Positions 55,401 to 64,000 of a DNA stretch of 64,000 bases are shown one piece after another. The DNA is from Bordetella ansorpii (GTDB lineage: Bacteria; Pseudomonadota; Gammaproteobacteria; Burkholderiales; Burkholderiaceae_B). The position numbers and the translations under genes are program-made. Position 1 is the stretch's first letter. Each line of letters begins with the position of its first letter. The DNA is taken from the NCBI RefSeq assembly GCF_900078705.1, contig NZ_FKIF01000007.1, positions 124,001 to 188,000 of the forward strand, in the 5' to 3' direction. The notes under the pieces are model-generated. The model had not been told where the DNA came from, did not search any database, and worked only from the letters and a program-made list of their open reading frames with translations.

Positions 55401-56291
55401 TCAATCATAGGACTGCTGGCGTACGCCCGTCACCCCACGAACCGTCGGCGCGACCGGCGGCGTTGCCGCGGCGGGTGCGGGCTGCATGCTCGCGGGCGCA
55501 GGCGGCGCCGTGGGTACGGTGGCCGATTGCAGGGGCGCCAGACCGGGCGCCGGCGCGATCGGTTCGCCCTGCCCCTGCGCGGCCCGCATGTCGCGCTTGC
55601 GCTGCTCCGCCCGCGCCACCACCTCTTTGAGACTTTTCGCAAGCGCCGGCTCCTTGCGCGCGTCGACCCAGTCGGCGGCGTTCTTGCCCTGGAGGTCGCG
55701 CGTGGTGACGTCCGCGCCGGCGTCCATCAACAGTTGCACCATGGCCTGGTTGCCCGACAGCGCCGCCATCATCAGTGGCGTGGTGCCCTGGGGCGACGGC
55801 GCATTGGGCATGGCCTGGTTCTGCAGCATGAGCTTGGCGGCGGCGATCTGGCCCTTGGACGCCGCGTAGTGCAGCGGGGTCCAGCCCAGCCGGTTGACGT
55901 GGGCGCCGCGGGCGATCAGCCGCTTTGCCCGCTCGGTCTCGCCCAGCAGCGCCAGATACATCAGCGGAGTTTCGCCGGCGGGATTCTCGGCGTTGACGTC
56001 GGTGCGGGGATCCGCGGCCAGCAGGTCGAAGACGTTCCAGGCCTTGTCGATGACCGCGCGCATGATGGCCGGCTGGCCGTTCTGGTAACGCAGGTTCGGA
56101 TCGGCGCCCTGGGCCAGCATGGCCCGCATCTCGTCTACGCGGTCGTTGGCGATGCTCGGCCACCAGTTGGCCGAGACCTGCGCCGCCGACACGGGGCCGC
56201 CCACGGCCAGCGCCAACGTCGCGACCAGGGCGGCCGGGGCGATGCGGCTGCCGGCACGTTGAATGAGATTCCTACGCTTGAACATAGCCAT
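55401..56291 (-). CDS. Exported ankyrin-repeat protein
   Basis: 296 residues from ATG 56291 (AGGATTG upstream). The signal segment (to about 38, ending VSAAQ) is followed by about five ankyrin repeats (RVDEMRAMLAQGADPNLRYQ; GETPLMYLALLGETERAKRL; GWTPLHYAASKGQIAAAKLM; GTTPLMMAALSGNQAMVQLL) and a Pro/Ala-rich tail of about 60 residues. It is likely a periplasmic interaction protein. An AT-rich 57-bp gap separates it from tatD on the same strand and probably holds its own promoter. Confidence 0.88.
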   Translation of the reverse strand: MAMFKRRNLIQRAGSRIAPAALVATLALAVGGPVSAAQVSANWWPSIANDRVDEMRAMLAQGADPNLRYQNGQPAIMRAVIDKAWNVFDLLAADPRTDVNAENPAGETPLMYLALLGETERAKRLIARGAHVNRLGWTPLHYAASKGQIAAAKLMLQNQAMPNAPSPQGTTPLMMAALSGNQAMVQLLMDAGADVTTRDLQGKNAADWVDARKEPALAKSLKEVVARAEQRKRDMRAAQGQGEPIAPAPGLAPLQSATVPTAPPAPASMQPAPAAATPPVAPTVRGVTGVRQQSYD

Positions 56292-56348
56292 ATCGCACAA
56301 TCCTGAAGTAATACTTTAACTTTATAAGTTGAGAGACTTTAGATTAGA

Positions 56349-57119
56349 TTATCTCTTTATCTTATTGAAAAGCTTGAAGAAGTTATCCGTAGACGCCTGG
56401 GCAACCTCTTCCACCGGGATGCCTTTCAATTGAGCGATGCGCTCGGCCACGTGCACCACCTTGGCCGGATCGTTCAGCTTGCCACGATGCGGCACCGGCG
56501 CCAGGTACGGCGAGTCCGTCTCGATCAGCAGGCGGTCCAGGGGCATGCGCGTGGCCACGTCATGCACGACCTGGGCGTTCTTGAAAGTGACGATGCCCGA
56601 CAGCGAGATGTGGAAATTCTGGTCCATCGCCTCGCGGGCGATCTCCCAGGTCTCGGTGAAGCAGTGCATGACGCCGCCCACTTCCGCCGCGCCCTCTTCC
56701 CGCAGCACCCGCACGGTATCGGCGGCCGACGAACGCGTATGCACGATCAGCGGCAGCCCGGTGGTGCGCGCGGCGCGGATGTGCCGGCGGAAACGGTCGC
56801 GCTGCCAGTCCAGCGGTTCGGACAGGCGGTAATAGTCCAGGCCCGTCTCGCCGATGGCCACCACCTTGGGGTGCTGGGCCAGGCGCGCCAGTTCCTCGGG
56901 CTCGGGATCGGGCGTGTCTTCATAGTCGGGATGCACGCCCACCGACGCCCACAGGTTGCCGTGCGGCTCGACCAGTTCCATCAAGCCCGGCCATTCCGGC
57001 ATGTTCACGCTGACGACCAGGGCATGGCTGACCTGGTTGGCCTGCATGCGGTCCAGGATGCCGGGCAGGTCTTTCGCCAGTTCGGGAAAATTCAGATGGC
57101 AATGCGAATCGACGTACAT
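56349..57119 (-). CDS. TatD family metal-dependent hydrolase (YcfH-like)
   Basis: 256 residues; a TIM-barrel deoxyribonuclease-like hydrolase. Metal ligands are visible in MYVDSHCHLNFPEL (HxH), GETGLDYYRLSEPLDWQRDR (Glu), PLIVHTRSS and MHCFTETWEIA, and LLIETDSPYLAPVPHRGKLN at the end. The ATG at 57119 starts directly at the motif. Order mltG-tmk-holB-tatD is conserved among many betaproteobacteria. Confidence 0.93.
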   Translation of the reverse strand: MYVDSHCHLNFPELAKDLPGILDRMQANQVSHALVVSVNMPEWPGLMELVEPHGNLWASVGVHPDYEDTPDPEPEELARLAQHPKVVAIGETGLDYYRLSEPLDWQRDRFRRHIRAARTTGLPLIVHTRSSAADTVRVLREEGAAEVGGVMHCFTETWEIAREAMDQNFHISLSGIVTFKNAQVVHDVATRMPLDRLLIETDSPYLAPVPHRGKLNDPAKVVHVAERIAQLKGIPVEEVAQASTDNFFKLFNKIKR

Positions 57120-57250
57120 GATGAATGGAGGGGTGACTGCGGGCGGTGGCTGGCCGCCCCACGGCATGGACCGGGACAGGCGTATCCGCCAGGAAAGCCG
57201 CCGCGTGAGCGGGCTTGTCGGGTTGGATCAGGCCCCGGCGAACCGGGGCA

Positions 57251-58303
57251 TCATGCCTGGCAGGATAGCACCACCCGCTGCAGCGCCGCGTGGGCGAACA
57301 GCTTGGCATTCAAGGGGTGGTTGGCCACCGCGCGCTGGGTGGACAGCCAATGGGCCGTGTCGGCCACCCGAGCGGGATGCGCCCGTGCGGCCGCCTTGCC
57401 CACGGCGTCGGCCAGCGAGGGAAAATAGCGCACGGGGGCGCCGCAGCCGGCCAGCATCAGGTCGGCATACAGGCGCTGCAACGCATCGATCCATTCGGGC
57501 GTGGGGATTTTTTCCAGCCATTCGGTCAGTGTCCCCACATCCGGCGCCTTGCCCGCGGACAGGGGCATGATCAACTGGCCCAGCCAGGCGGGACACGGCT
57601 GGTCCTGCTGCTGCGCCAGGCGCTGGGCCGCCAGGGGGGCTCCGCCCGCCGCGGCCAGCCATTCGGCCGCCGGCTCCACGCCCTGGTCGCGCAGCCACTG
57701 CAGGGCCAGTCCGGGGGCCGGCGCGGGCAGCGGCAGGCGCCGGCAGCGCGACACCAGCGTGGGCAGCAGGCGGTCGGGCGCATCGGCCACCAGCAGGAAC
57801 ACCGTATTGGGCGGCGGCTCTTCCAGCACCTTCAGCAGCGCATTGGCGGAAATCACGTTCAGCGCCTGGGCCGGATACAACAGCGCCACGCGCCAGCCGC
57901 CACGGTGCGTGGCGGTGTTGAACCAGGATTCCAGTCCGCGGATCTGGTCGATGCGGATGTCTTTCGACGGCGCGCGCTTGGCCGCGCCCGTGGCGGCCGC
58001 CTCGGTTTCCTCGGACTCGGGCGCGGCATCCGCGCCTTCTTCCAGCGCCACGGCCTCGGGCCGGATACGGCGCAGGTCGGGGTGATTGCCGGCCGACACC
58101 CATGCGCAGGCGTTGCAGCGCCCGCAGGCCAGGCCATTGGCCGGCGATTCGCACAGCAGGCTGGCCGCGGCGGCCGCCGCGAACTGCAGCTTGCCGATGC
58201 CGGCCACGCCGTGGATCAGCCAGGCATGGGCAAAGCGCTCGCGCTGGCCGAGCCAGCCGTGCGCCTTCTCCATGTGCCAGGGAAGAAATGCCGCCAGACT
58301 CAT
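57251..58303 (-). CDS. holB: DNA polymerase III subunit delta'
   Basis: 350-residue clamp-loader subunit. It shows the degenerate Walker A HAWLIHGVAGIGKLQFA, the four-cysteine zinc module (SLLCESPANGLACGRCNACA), a sensor-like GLALQWLRD region and the LLKVLEEPPPNTVFLLV block (SRC motif at TLVSRCRRLPLP). The ATG at 58303 (MSLAAFLPWH) was chosen. It lies 25 bp downstream of tmk, so they are co-transcribed. Confidence 0.93.
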   Translation of the reverse strand: MSLAAFLPWHMEKAHGWLGQRERFAHAWLIHGVAGIGKLQFAAAAAASLLCESPANGLACGRCNACAWVSAGNHPDLRRIRPEAVALEEGADAAPESEETEAAATGAAKRAPSKDIRIDQIRGLESWFNTATHRGGWRVALLYPAQALNVISANALLKVLEEPPPNTVFLLVADAPDRLLPTLVSRCRRLPLPAPAPGLALQWLRDQGVEPAAEWLAAAGGAPLAAQRLAQQQDQPCPAWLGQLIMPLSAGKAPDVGTLTEWLEKIPTPEWIDALQRLYADLMLAGCGAPVRYFPSLADAVGKAAARAHPARVADTAHWLSTQRAVANHPLNAKLFAHAALQRVVLSCQA

Positions 58304-58328
58304 CGAACCACCCGAACCGGCATGGCCA

Positions 58329-58955
58329 TCATTGCGCGGACTCCAGCAGCGCCCGCAGTTCGGCCTCGAGCTGGGCGCGGACCTCGTCCACGGAACGGCT
58401 GCCGTCGATGATGTGCAAGCGCCGCGGCTGCGCCTGCGCGCGGGCATGGTAGGCCGCGCGCACGCGCTCGAAGAAGGCGCCCGCCTCGCGCTCGAAGCGG
58501 TCGGGGTCGCGGCTGGCCGACAGGCGCTGGCGCGCCACCTCGGGCGGCACGTCGAACAGCCAGGTGCGGTCGGGCTGCAGGCCGGGCTGCATCCATTGCT
58601 CTAGCGCGGCGATGCGTTCGGCGCCCAGTTCCCGGCCGCCGCCCTGGTAGGCGTAGGTGGCGTCGGTATAGCGGTCGCAGACCACCCAGGCGCCGCTGGC
58701 CAGCGCGGGCTCGATGACGGTGCGCACGTGCTCGCAACGGCCGGCGAACATCAGCAGCGTCTCGGTTTCCAGGTGCATGGGTTCGTGCAGCACCAGCTCG
58801 CGCAGGCGTTCGCCCAGCGGCGTGCCGCCCGGTTCGCGGGTGGCCAGCACGGTGCGGCCCGAGGCGCGGATCGCGTCGACCAGCCAGCCGGCGTGGGTGC
58901 TCTTGCCGGCGCCATCGACGCCCTCAAGCGTGATGAAAAGACCGCGGGCCGTCAT
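58329..58955 (-). CDS. tmk: Thymidylate kinase
   Basis: 208 residues; phosphorylates dTMP to dTDP. The P-loop is [15 protein letters not shown] (about 11-25), with the [17 protein letters not shown] block, the [18 protein letters not shown] dTMP-binding region and [14 protein letters not shown]. The length is typical. It sits 43 bp downstream of mltG and upstream of holB. Confidence 0.95.
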   Translation of the reverse strand: MTARGLFITLEGVDGAGKSTHAGWLVDAIRASGRTVLATREPGGTPLGERLRELVLHEPMHLETETLLMFAGRCEHVRTVIEPALASGAWVVCDRYTDATYAYQGGGRELGAERIAALEQWMQPGLQPDRTWLFDVPPEVARQRLSASRDPDRFEREAGAFFERVRAAYHARAQAQPRRLHIIDGSRSVDEVRAQLEAELRALLESAQ

Positions 58956-58998
58956 TCGGCCCTCGCGGATTGCGTACGGATGAACGTGCGCGGGTAAC

Positions 58999-60015
58999 TC
59001 ATTTCTGCCCTTGTCCCAGGATGTAGCGCGAGACGTTGCGGTTGTGCTCGTTCAGGTTGCGCGAGAACTCGCTGGTGCCATTGCCGCGCGAGACGAAGTA
59101 GTAATAGTCATGCGCCTCGGGATGCGTGGCCGCGCGCAGGGCGGCGCGGCCCGAGGCGGCGATGGGCGTGGGCGGCAGGCCGGGCCGGGTGTAGGTGTTC
59201 CACGGGGTGTCGGTCTGCAGGTCGCGCTTGCGGATGCGGCCGTCGTAGGCGGCGCCCATGCCGTAGATGACGGTCGGATCCGTCTGCAGCAGCATGCCGC
59301 GGCGCAGACGGTTGACGAACACGCCGCCGATGCGCGCGCGGTCGGCGCCGTCGCCGGTTTCCTTCTCGATGATCGAGGCCAGGATCAGCGCCTCGTAGGG
59401 CGTGGCCAGTGGCAGGTCGGGGGATCGGTCGGCCCAGAACTTCTGCAGCACCTGCTCGCCCGCCTGGTAGGCGCGGCGCAGGATGTCGAAATCGCTGCTG
59501 CCGGGGGTGAACACATAAGTGTCCGGGAAGAACATGCCTTCCGGATGTTCGATCTTGGAGCCCAGGCGTTCCATCAGCGCCTCGTCGCTGACGCCGTCCA
59601 GCGTCTGCTTGACGTCGGGATGGTTGCGCAGCGCATCGCGCATCTGGCGGAAGGTCCAGCCTTCGACGAACGTGATCTGCCGCTGCGACATGTCGCCGCG
59701 CGCCATGCGTTCCAGCAGCTTCCAGGGGCTGTCGCCCTGAACGGCCTCGTAGCCGCCCGCCTTGATCAGCTTGTCCTGTTCGGTCAGGCGGGCCATCCAG
59801 ATGAAGCCGTCTTCCCAGACAGGGATGCCGGCCTGCGCCAGCGTGCGCGCGACCGCGCGCGGATTGCTGCCGGGCTGCACCACGAAATCGACGCGCTCGG
59901 CGGCCAGCGGCACGGGTTCGTGCGCCCAGCGCCAGGCCAGGCCCACGACGGCGGCAGCCGCCACGAGGGCCAGCAACACGAGCATCAGGAAGAGGGTTCG
60001 GAAGCGGATTCTCAT
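58999..60015 (-). CDS. mltG: Endolytic murein transglycosylase
   Basis: 338 residues. A single N-terminal membrane anchor ([20 protein letters not shown]) precedes a LysM-like region and the YceG catalytic domain with the active-site Glu in [20 protein letters not shown] and the [18 protein letters not shown] block. It cleaves nascent peptidoglycan strands during elongation. It is first of the mltG-tmk-holB-tatD unit and divergent from ygfZ. Confidence 0.95.
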   Translation of the reverse strand: MRIRFRTLFLMLVLLALVAAAAVVGLAWRWAHEPVPLAAERVDFVVQPGSNPRAVARTLAQAGIPVWEDGFIWMARLTEQDKLIKAGGYEAVQGDSPWKLLERMARGDMSQRQITFVEGWTFRQMRDALRNHPDVKQTLDGVSDEALMERLGSKIEHPEGMFFPDTYVFTPGSSDFDILRRAYQAGEQVLQKFWADRSPDLPLATPYEALILASIIEKETGDGADRARIGGVFVNRLRRGMLLQTDPTVIYGMGAAYDGRIRKRDLQTDTPWNTYTRPGLPPTPIAASGRAALRAATHPEAHDYYYFVSRGNGTSEFSRNLNEHNRNVSRYILGQGQK

Positions 60016-60167
60016 GAGTGGGGTGAAGTGTAATGGATAGGCGCGGCGCCAGGCCGCGTTCCGCCCCTGACGAGCGCAAGGACTTGAACCGGTTGGCCGC
60101 CCTCGCGGCGTATCATGGGAGTTTGCCTGCCAGCCGCGGGCGGCGTTGCCGTCTGCCTATCGCCACC

Positions 60168-61172
60168 ATGCATGCTTTCTACGATTCGATTCCGCTGGGC
60201 GCCGAAGGTTCGCCGCTCTGCTCGCCGCTGCCCGGCTTGCGCGTCCTGGCCGCCGCCGGCGACGACGCCCTGGCCTTTCTGCACGGCCAACTGACGCAGG
60301 ACGTCACCGGCCTGCCCGCCGACGCCGCGCGCCTGGCCGGCTACTGCACCGCCCGCGGCCGCCTGCTGGCCACCCTGGTGATGTGGCGCGCCGCGCAGGG
60401 CGCCGAGGACGATGCCCGCCTGTACGCGCTGGTGCGCGCCGACCTGGCCGAGGCCTTGCAGAAGCGCCTGTCCATGTTCGTGCTGCGGGCCAAGGCCAAG
60501 CTGTCGCTCGCGGCCCTGAACCCCGCCGGCGTGCAATGCGACGCCGGCCAATTGCCCGGCCTGCAGGCCGCCGCGGGCGGCGAACTGCCGCGCACGGCCT
60601 GGCAACGCGTGGACCGGGTCACCGGCACCTGGATCGCCGCGCCCTCGGCCAGCGGCGCCGCCCTGCGCTGGTGGTGGATCGCCAGCGATGCCCAATTGCA
60701 GCAGGCCGGCGCCCTGGGCCAGTTGCTGGCCCGCGCCGAGCCCGCGCTATGGCAGGCCGCCGACCTGGCCGCCGGCCTGCCCTGGATCGGCAGCGCCACC
60801 CAGGACCTGTTCATTCCCCAGACGGTCAACCTGGAACTGGCCGGCGGGGTCAGTTTCACCAAGGGCTGCTACCCCGGCCAGGAGGTGGTGGCGCGCAGCC
60901 ACTACCGCGGCACGGTCAAGCGGCGCATGGCCTATGGCCAGTTGCAGGGCAGCGCCGGCACGGATCAGTTGGCCGGCCTGGACGTCTACGACGCGGCGCA
61001 ACCCGGCGAACCCTGCGGCCGCGTGGTCGACGCCGCCGGACATGCGGGCGTATCGCTGCTGTTCGAGACCACCCTGTCGTCGTTGCCGGAAGGCGACCTG
61101 CGACTGGGCGCGCCGGACGGCCCGCGCATCGAGGTGATGCCCCTGCCGTACGCCTTGACGGCGAACGATTGA
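60168..61172 (+). CDS. ygfZ: Folate-binding protein YgfZ (Fe-S cluster assembly)
   Basis: 334-residue aminomethyltransferase-like protein. The diagnostic KGCYPGQEVVARSHYRGTVK motif with its conserved Cys is present near residue 230, and FLHGQLTQDVTGLPADAARL near the N-terminus. YgfZ uses folate to help assemble certain iron-sulfur clusters. The ATG at 60168 (MHAFYDSIP) was chosen over an upstream in-frame start. It is divergent from mltG, as in many relatives. Confidence 0.92.
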   Translation: MHAFYDSIPLGAEGSPLCSPLPGLRVLAAAGDDALAFLHGQLTQDVTGLPADAARLAGYCTARGRLLATLVMWRAAQGAEDDARLYALVRADLAEALQKRLSMFVLRAKAKLSLAALNPAGVQCDAGQLPGLQAAAGGELPRTAWQRVDRVTGTWIAAPSASGAALRWWWIASDAQLQQAGALGQLLARAEPALWQAADLAAGLPWIGSATQDLFIPQTVNLELAGGVSFTKGCYPGQEVVARSHYRGTVKRRMAYGQLQGSAGTDQLAGLDVYDAAQPGEPCGRVVDAAGHAGVSLLFETTLSSLPEGDLRLGAPDGPRIEVMPLPYALTAND

Positions 61173-61181
61173 GCGCGTGGC

Positions 61182-61874
61182 CTAGACCGCCACCCCGGCC
61201 AGCGCGCCCACCCCGGCGGTCAGTCCGATCGCCAGCGCGCCCAGCACCATGACCCGGATGCTGGCGCGGCCCATGGGCGCGCCGCCGGCCCGCGCGGAAA
61301 CGGCTCCCAACAGCCCCAGGCACGCCACCGAAGCCACGGTCACCGCCCCGATCACGCCCGGCAACGGCGCCATCGCGGACACCGCCAGCGGCAGGGCCGC
61401 CCCCACGGCGAACGACCCCGCCGAGGCCGCCGCCGCCTGCACCGGCCGGGCGCGGTTATGCAAAGAGATCCCCAATTCGTCACGCGCATGCGCGTCCAGG
61501 GCGTCATGCTGCGTCAACTGGCGCGCCACCTGCGCGGCCAGGTCGGGGCTCAGCCCTCGCGCCACGTAGATGCCGATCAGTTCGTCCAGTTCCTGCGCCG
61601 CATTGCCACGCAGCGAGCGCATTTCCATCTGCAGATCGGCGGCCTCGGTGTCGGCCTGGCTACGCACCGAAACATACTCGCCGGCCGCCATCGACAGCGC
61701 CCCCGCCACCAGGGCCGCCAGCCCGGCCGCAAGAATGGCTTCGTGGCTGGTCTGCGCGGCCGCCACGCCCGCGATCAGGCTGGCGGTGGAGACGATGCCG
61801 TCATTGGCGCCCAGTACGGCGGCACGCAGCCAGCCGATGCGGAAGATGCGATGGTGTTCTGCGGTAGGCATCAT
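61182..61874 (-). CDS. VIT family membrane protein (vacuolar iron transporter-like)
   Basis: 230 residues with about five hydrophobic segments. It opens HHRIFRIGWLRAAVLGANDG then IVSTASLIAGVAAA, the VIT family signature, and has an acidic helical loop (QMEMRSLRGNAAQELDELIG). Relatives move iron or manganese across the membrane. It converges on ygfZ with only 9 bp between the stop codons. Confidence 0.9.
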   Translation of the reverse strand: MMPTAEHHRIFRIGWLRAAVLGANDGIVSTASLIAGVAAAQTSHEAILAAGLAALVAGALSMAAGEYVSVRSQADTEAADLQMEMRSLRGNAAQELDELIGIYVARGLSPDLAAQVARQLTQHDALDAHARDELGISLHNRARPVQAAAASAGSFAVGAALPLAVSAMAPLPGVIGAVTVASVACLGLLGAVSARAGGAPMGRASIRVMVLGALAIGLTAGVGALAGVAV

Positions 61875-61981
61875 GGAACGCGCCCGGCAACCCTGCCGAT
61901 CGGCGCGTGCCGAGTATAAGCCCGCGCCGCCCCCGATCGCGCCGGCTCATGGGCGGCACGGCGGGCGGCGGACTGCGCGCA

Positions 61982-62422
61982 TCAACGCGGCGTGACACGC
62001 ACCGTGGTCATCAAGCCCACCACGCACAGCGTGGGCCGGCCGTCGCGCCAGGCATGCACCTCGGCCTGGCAGACGGTCAGGCGGCGCCCCGGCTTGAGCA
62101 CGGTGCCGGTCGCCACGTAGTACTCGCCCGAGGCCGGCGCAAGGAAGTTCATCTTGAACTCGGAGGTCAGCACGTCCTCGCCCGGCTCGAACAGGCTGAA
62201 GGCGGCATAGCCGCCCGCGCTGTCGGCGATGGTGGTGGAGATGCCCGCATGCAGGAAGCCGTTCTGCTGGGACAGATCGGCTCGGTGCGCCAGGCGGATC
62301 TCGACCCTGCCCGGCGCCATCACGCGCAACTGGGCGCCCATCATCGCCATCACCCCCTGGCGGGCGAAGCTGGCCTGCACGCGCGCGGCCAGTTCATCAG
62401 ACACCACCGCGCCGCCGCTCAT
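61982..62422 (-). CDS. PaaI family hotdog-fold thioesterase
   Basis: 146-residue hotdog-fold thioesterase. The start region MSGGAVVSDELAARVQASFA leads to QQNGFLHAGISTTIADSAGG (the HGGxxxxxxD-type motif, here HAGISTTIAD), which contains the catalytic Asp region. The start overlaps the stop of mmsB by 4 bp, so the two are coupled. It could recycle CoA from stalled acyl-CoA intermediates of valine breakdown (inference). Confidence 0.88.
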   Translation of the reverse strand: MSGGAVVSDELAARVQASFARQGVMAMMGAQLRVMAPGRVEIRLAHRADLSQQNGFLHAGISTTIADSAGGYAAFSLFEPGEDVLTSEFKMNFLAPASGEYYVATGTVLKPGRRLTVCQAEVHAWRDGRPTLCVVGLMTTVRVTPR

Positions 62423-63309
62423 TTGGGCTTCTGGGTATACAGGCGCACGATGCTGGAAAAATCCAGCCCGCCGCTGCCGCCCTGGCTATGCAACGCATAC
62501 AGGTTGCGCGCCAACTCGCCCAGCGGCGTGGCCGCGCGGGCCGACAAGGCCGCCTCGGCCGCCAGCCCCAGGTCCTTCAGCATCAGGTCCGTGCCGAAGC
62601 CGCCCGCGTAGCCCTTCGAGGCCGGCGTGTCGGGCATCACCTCGGGCCAGGGGTTGTACAGCTCGGTGGCCCAGTTGCGGCCCGAGCTCTTGGCGATGAT
62701 GTCGGACAGCACCTTGGGATCCAGCCCATTGGCCACGCCCAGCGCCAGCGCCTCCGACGTGCCGGCCATCAGGATGCCCAGCAGCATGTTGTTGCAGATC
62801 TTGGCGACCTGGCCGGCGCCCGACGGCCCCGCATGGAAGATGTTCCTGCCCATCTGCTCCAGCACGGGCCGGGCCCGCGCCAGCGCCTGGTCGGAGCCGC
62901 CCACGATGAAGGTCAGCGTGCCCGCCACCGCGCCGCCCGTGCCGCCGGACACCGGCGCATCCACCATGTCCAGGCCGCGGGCCTGCGCGGCCGCGCCCAC
63001 CTTGCGCGCCGAGTCCGGCGCGATGGTGCTGCAATCGATGACCAGGGTGGGCGGCTCGATGCGCGCCAGCAGGTCTTCGCCCAGGTACAGGCCCTCGACG
63101 TGCTTGCTGGCGGGCAGCATGGTGATGACGATCTCCGCGCCCGCCACCGCCTCGGCGGCCGAACCCGCGGCGCGCGCGCCGGCCTCGGTCAGCGTGCGCA
63201 CCGTCGCGGGCACCAGATCGAACACGGTCAGCGCATGGCCGGCCTTGATCAGGTTCTGCGCCATCGGCGCGCCCATGTTGCCCAGCCCGATGAAAGCAAT
63301 ACTGCTCAT
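62419..63309 (-). CDS. mmsB: 3-hydroxyisobutyrate dehydrogenase
   Basis: 296 residues; oxidises 3-hydroxyisobutyrate to methylmalonate semialdehyde in valine catabolism. The N-terminal NAD motif is IAFIGLGNMGAPMAQNLIKA, the substrate motif DAPVSGGTGGAVAGTLTFIV, and the catalytic Lys in GAGQVAKICNNMLLG. The ATG at 63309 (MSSIAFIGLG) was chosen. It follows the 3-hydroxyisobutyryl-CoA hydrolase gene, the preceding step in the pathway. Confidence 0.92.
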   Translation of the reverse strand: MSSIAFIGLGNMGAPMAQNLIKAGHALTVFDLVPATVRTLTEAGARAAGSAAEAVAGAEIVITMLPASKHVEGLYLGEDLLARIEPPTLVIDCSTIAPDSARKVGAAAQARGLDMVDAPVSGGTGGAVAGTLTFIVGGSDQALARARPVLEQMGRNIFHAGPSGAGQVAKICNNMLLGILMAGTSEALALGVANGLDPKVLSDIIAKSSGRNWATELYNPWPEVMPDTPASKGYAGGFGTDLMLKDLGLAAEAALSARAATPLGELARNLYALHSQGGSGGLDFSSIVRLYTQKPK

Positions 63310-63444
63310 GTTGCGTGTCTCCTCGCATTGTCCGGCCCCGTGTCCGCGCCCCGGTCGGGACGCGCGGCCCATCAGGGCACGCGTCCGGCCGAGGCACCGG
63401 CGCGGGGTCCTGGGGTGGTGTGAATCGTCGCGGGCCGCCGCGGG

Positions 63445-64000
63445 TCAGGCGCGGCCCAGGTCCTCCAGCGGATGCGGCACGCCCTCAGGCCACGGTTCCT
63501 GGAAGAATTGCTGCACCCAGGCCGGACTGGCCTCGGCCAGCGTGGCCGGGTTCCACCTGGGGGTCTTGTCCTTGTCGACCAACAGCGCGCGGATGCCCTC
63601 TTCCAGGTCGCCATGCGCCGTGCAGACCAGCGCCGCCACGTACTCGATGCGGAACACGTCATCCAGCGAACGCAGCCGCGTGTGCTGCTGCAGCGCATAC
63701 GCCAGCCGCGCCGAGCCCGGCGAACCGGCCAGCATGGTCTTGGCGGCGCGCGCCAGCCATGGATCGTCGTGGTTCGTCAGTCCGGCGAGTTCGTCATAGA
63801 TGGTCTCCAGCTTCATCTCGCCGCAGATGCTGTTGATCAGGAACGAATGCTGGCGCAACGGGCCGGGTTCGAGCGGTTCGGAGGGCTCGTGCGCCAGCAG
63901 CACCTGACGCAGCAGGCCGTCGTTGATGGAGCGCGGCGCCAGGCCGCCCTGGTTGGGGCCGCCCGCCCAGGGTTGATGCAGGAGCGCCTCGCAGAAACGC
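63445..64000 (-). CDS. 3-hydroxyisobutyryl-CoA hydrolase (enoyl-CoA hydratase/isomerase family), partial
   Basis: C-terminal 184 residues of a crotonase-family hydrolase; the N-terminus lies beyond the window edge. The end carries the class hallmark EEGIRALLVDKDKTPRWNPA, seen in 3-hydroxyisobutyryl-CoA hydrolases, and FLINSICGEMKLETIYDELA upstream. Next to mmsB it gives two successive valine-degradation steps. The 135-bp gap to mmsB may hold a promoter, but none is evident. Confidence 0.85.
   Translation of the reverse strand, partial: RFCEALLHQPWAGGPNQGGLAPRSINDGLLRQVLLAHEPSEPLEPGPLRQHSFLINSICGEMKLETIYDELAGLTNHDDPWLARAAKTMLAGSPGSARLAYALQQHTRLRSLDDVFRIEYVAALVCTAHGDLEEGIRALLVDKDKTPRWNPATLAEASPAWVQQFFQEPWPEGVPHPLEDLGRA

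Overview
The window is high-GC DNA packed with genes. Its gene content points to the betaproteobacterial family Alcaligenaceae, in the Bordetella/Achromobacter neighbourhood. The clues are three orphan Bug-type (tripartite tricarboxylate transporter) receptors, many LysR regulators, a cyo ubiquinol oxidase, the mltG-tmk-holB-tatD block and a valine-catabolism block. Species cannot be fixed from sequence reading alone. I saw no rRNA, tRNA, CRISPR array, insertion sequence or prophage.

Layout. 1-2236: cyoB (cut by the window edge) and cyoA. 2408-3712: an MFS symporter. 3855-14346 (minus strand): a ten-gene locus for D-amino acid or modified peptide use, reading ridA, M81 peptidase, dppABCDF-type importer, N-acyl-D-amino-acid deacylase, N-carbamoyl-D-amino-acid hydrolase and an XRE-cupin regulator. 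A 34-bp near-perfect palindrome lies upstream of ridA and a second palindrome lies in front of the regulator. 15068-15651: a broken DUF1007 gene and decayed sequence. 15652-25099: IclR, LysR, acyl-CoA genes, two Bug receptors, a MarR remnant and a DUF3604 protein. 25298-35606 (minus strand): the most unusual locus, an IPT/TIG-repeat autotransporter followed by three paralogous Clostridium P47-like (TULIP-fold) proteins and an AraC regulator. 36040-39905: LysR, class II aldolase, Bug receptor and 2-hydroxyacid dehydrogenase.

39952-53907: housekeeping and accessory genes, including mnmH, a protealysin/emfourin protease-inhibitor pair, a periplasmic peroxiredoxin, a CoA transferase, a DUF1800/DUF1501 pair, glutathione peroxidase, a GST and a split lipoate ligase. 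The DUF1800 gene and the lipoate ligase catalytic gene each carry a one-base frameshift in a homopolymer (C6 and G5). These may be real mutations, phase variation or assembly errors. 53994-64000: gdhA, an ankyrin protein, tatD, holB, tmk, mltG, ygfZ, a VIT-family protein and a valine-degradation block (thioesterase, mmsB, partial 3-hydroxyisobutyryl-CoA hydrolase).

The candidate for an undescribed system is 26391-35606. Three proteins that share the N-terminal GWD motif and repeat blocks of botulinum-cluster P47/OrfX proteins lie behind a secreted beta-barrel adhesin-like protein. Each P47-like protein has a hydrophobic hairpin near its C-terminus, and the sequence inserted in that hairpin ranges from none to about 280 residues.
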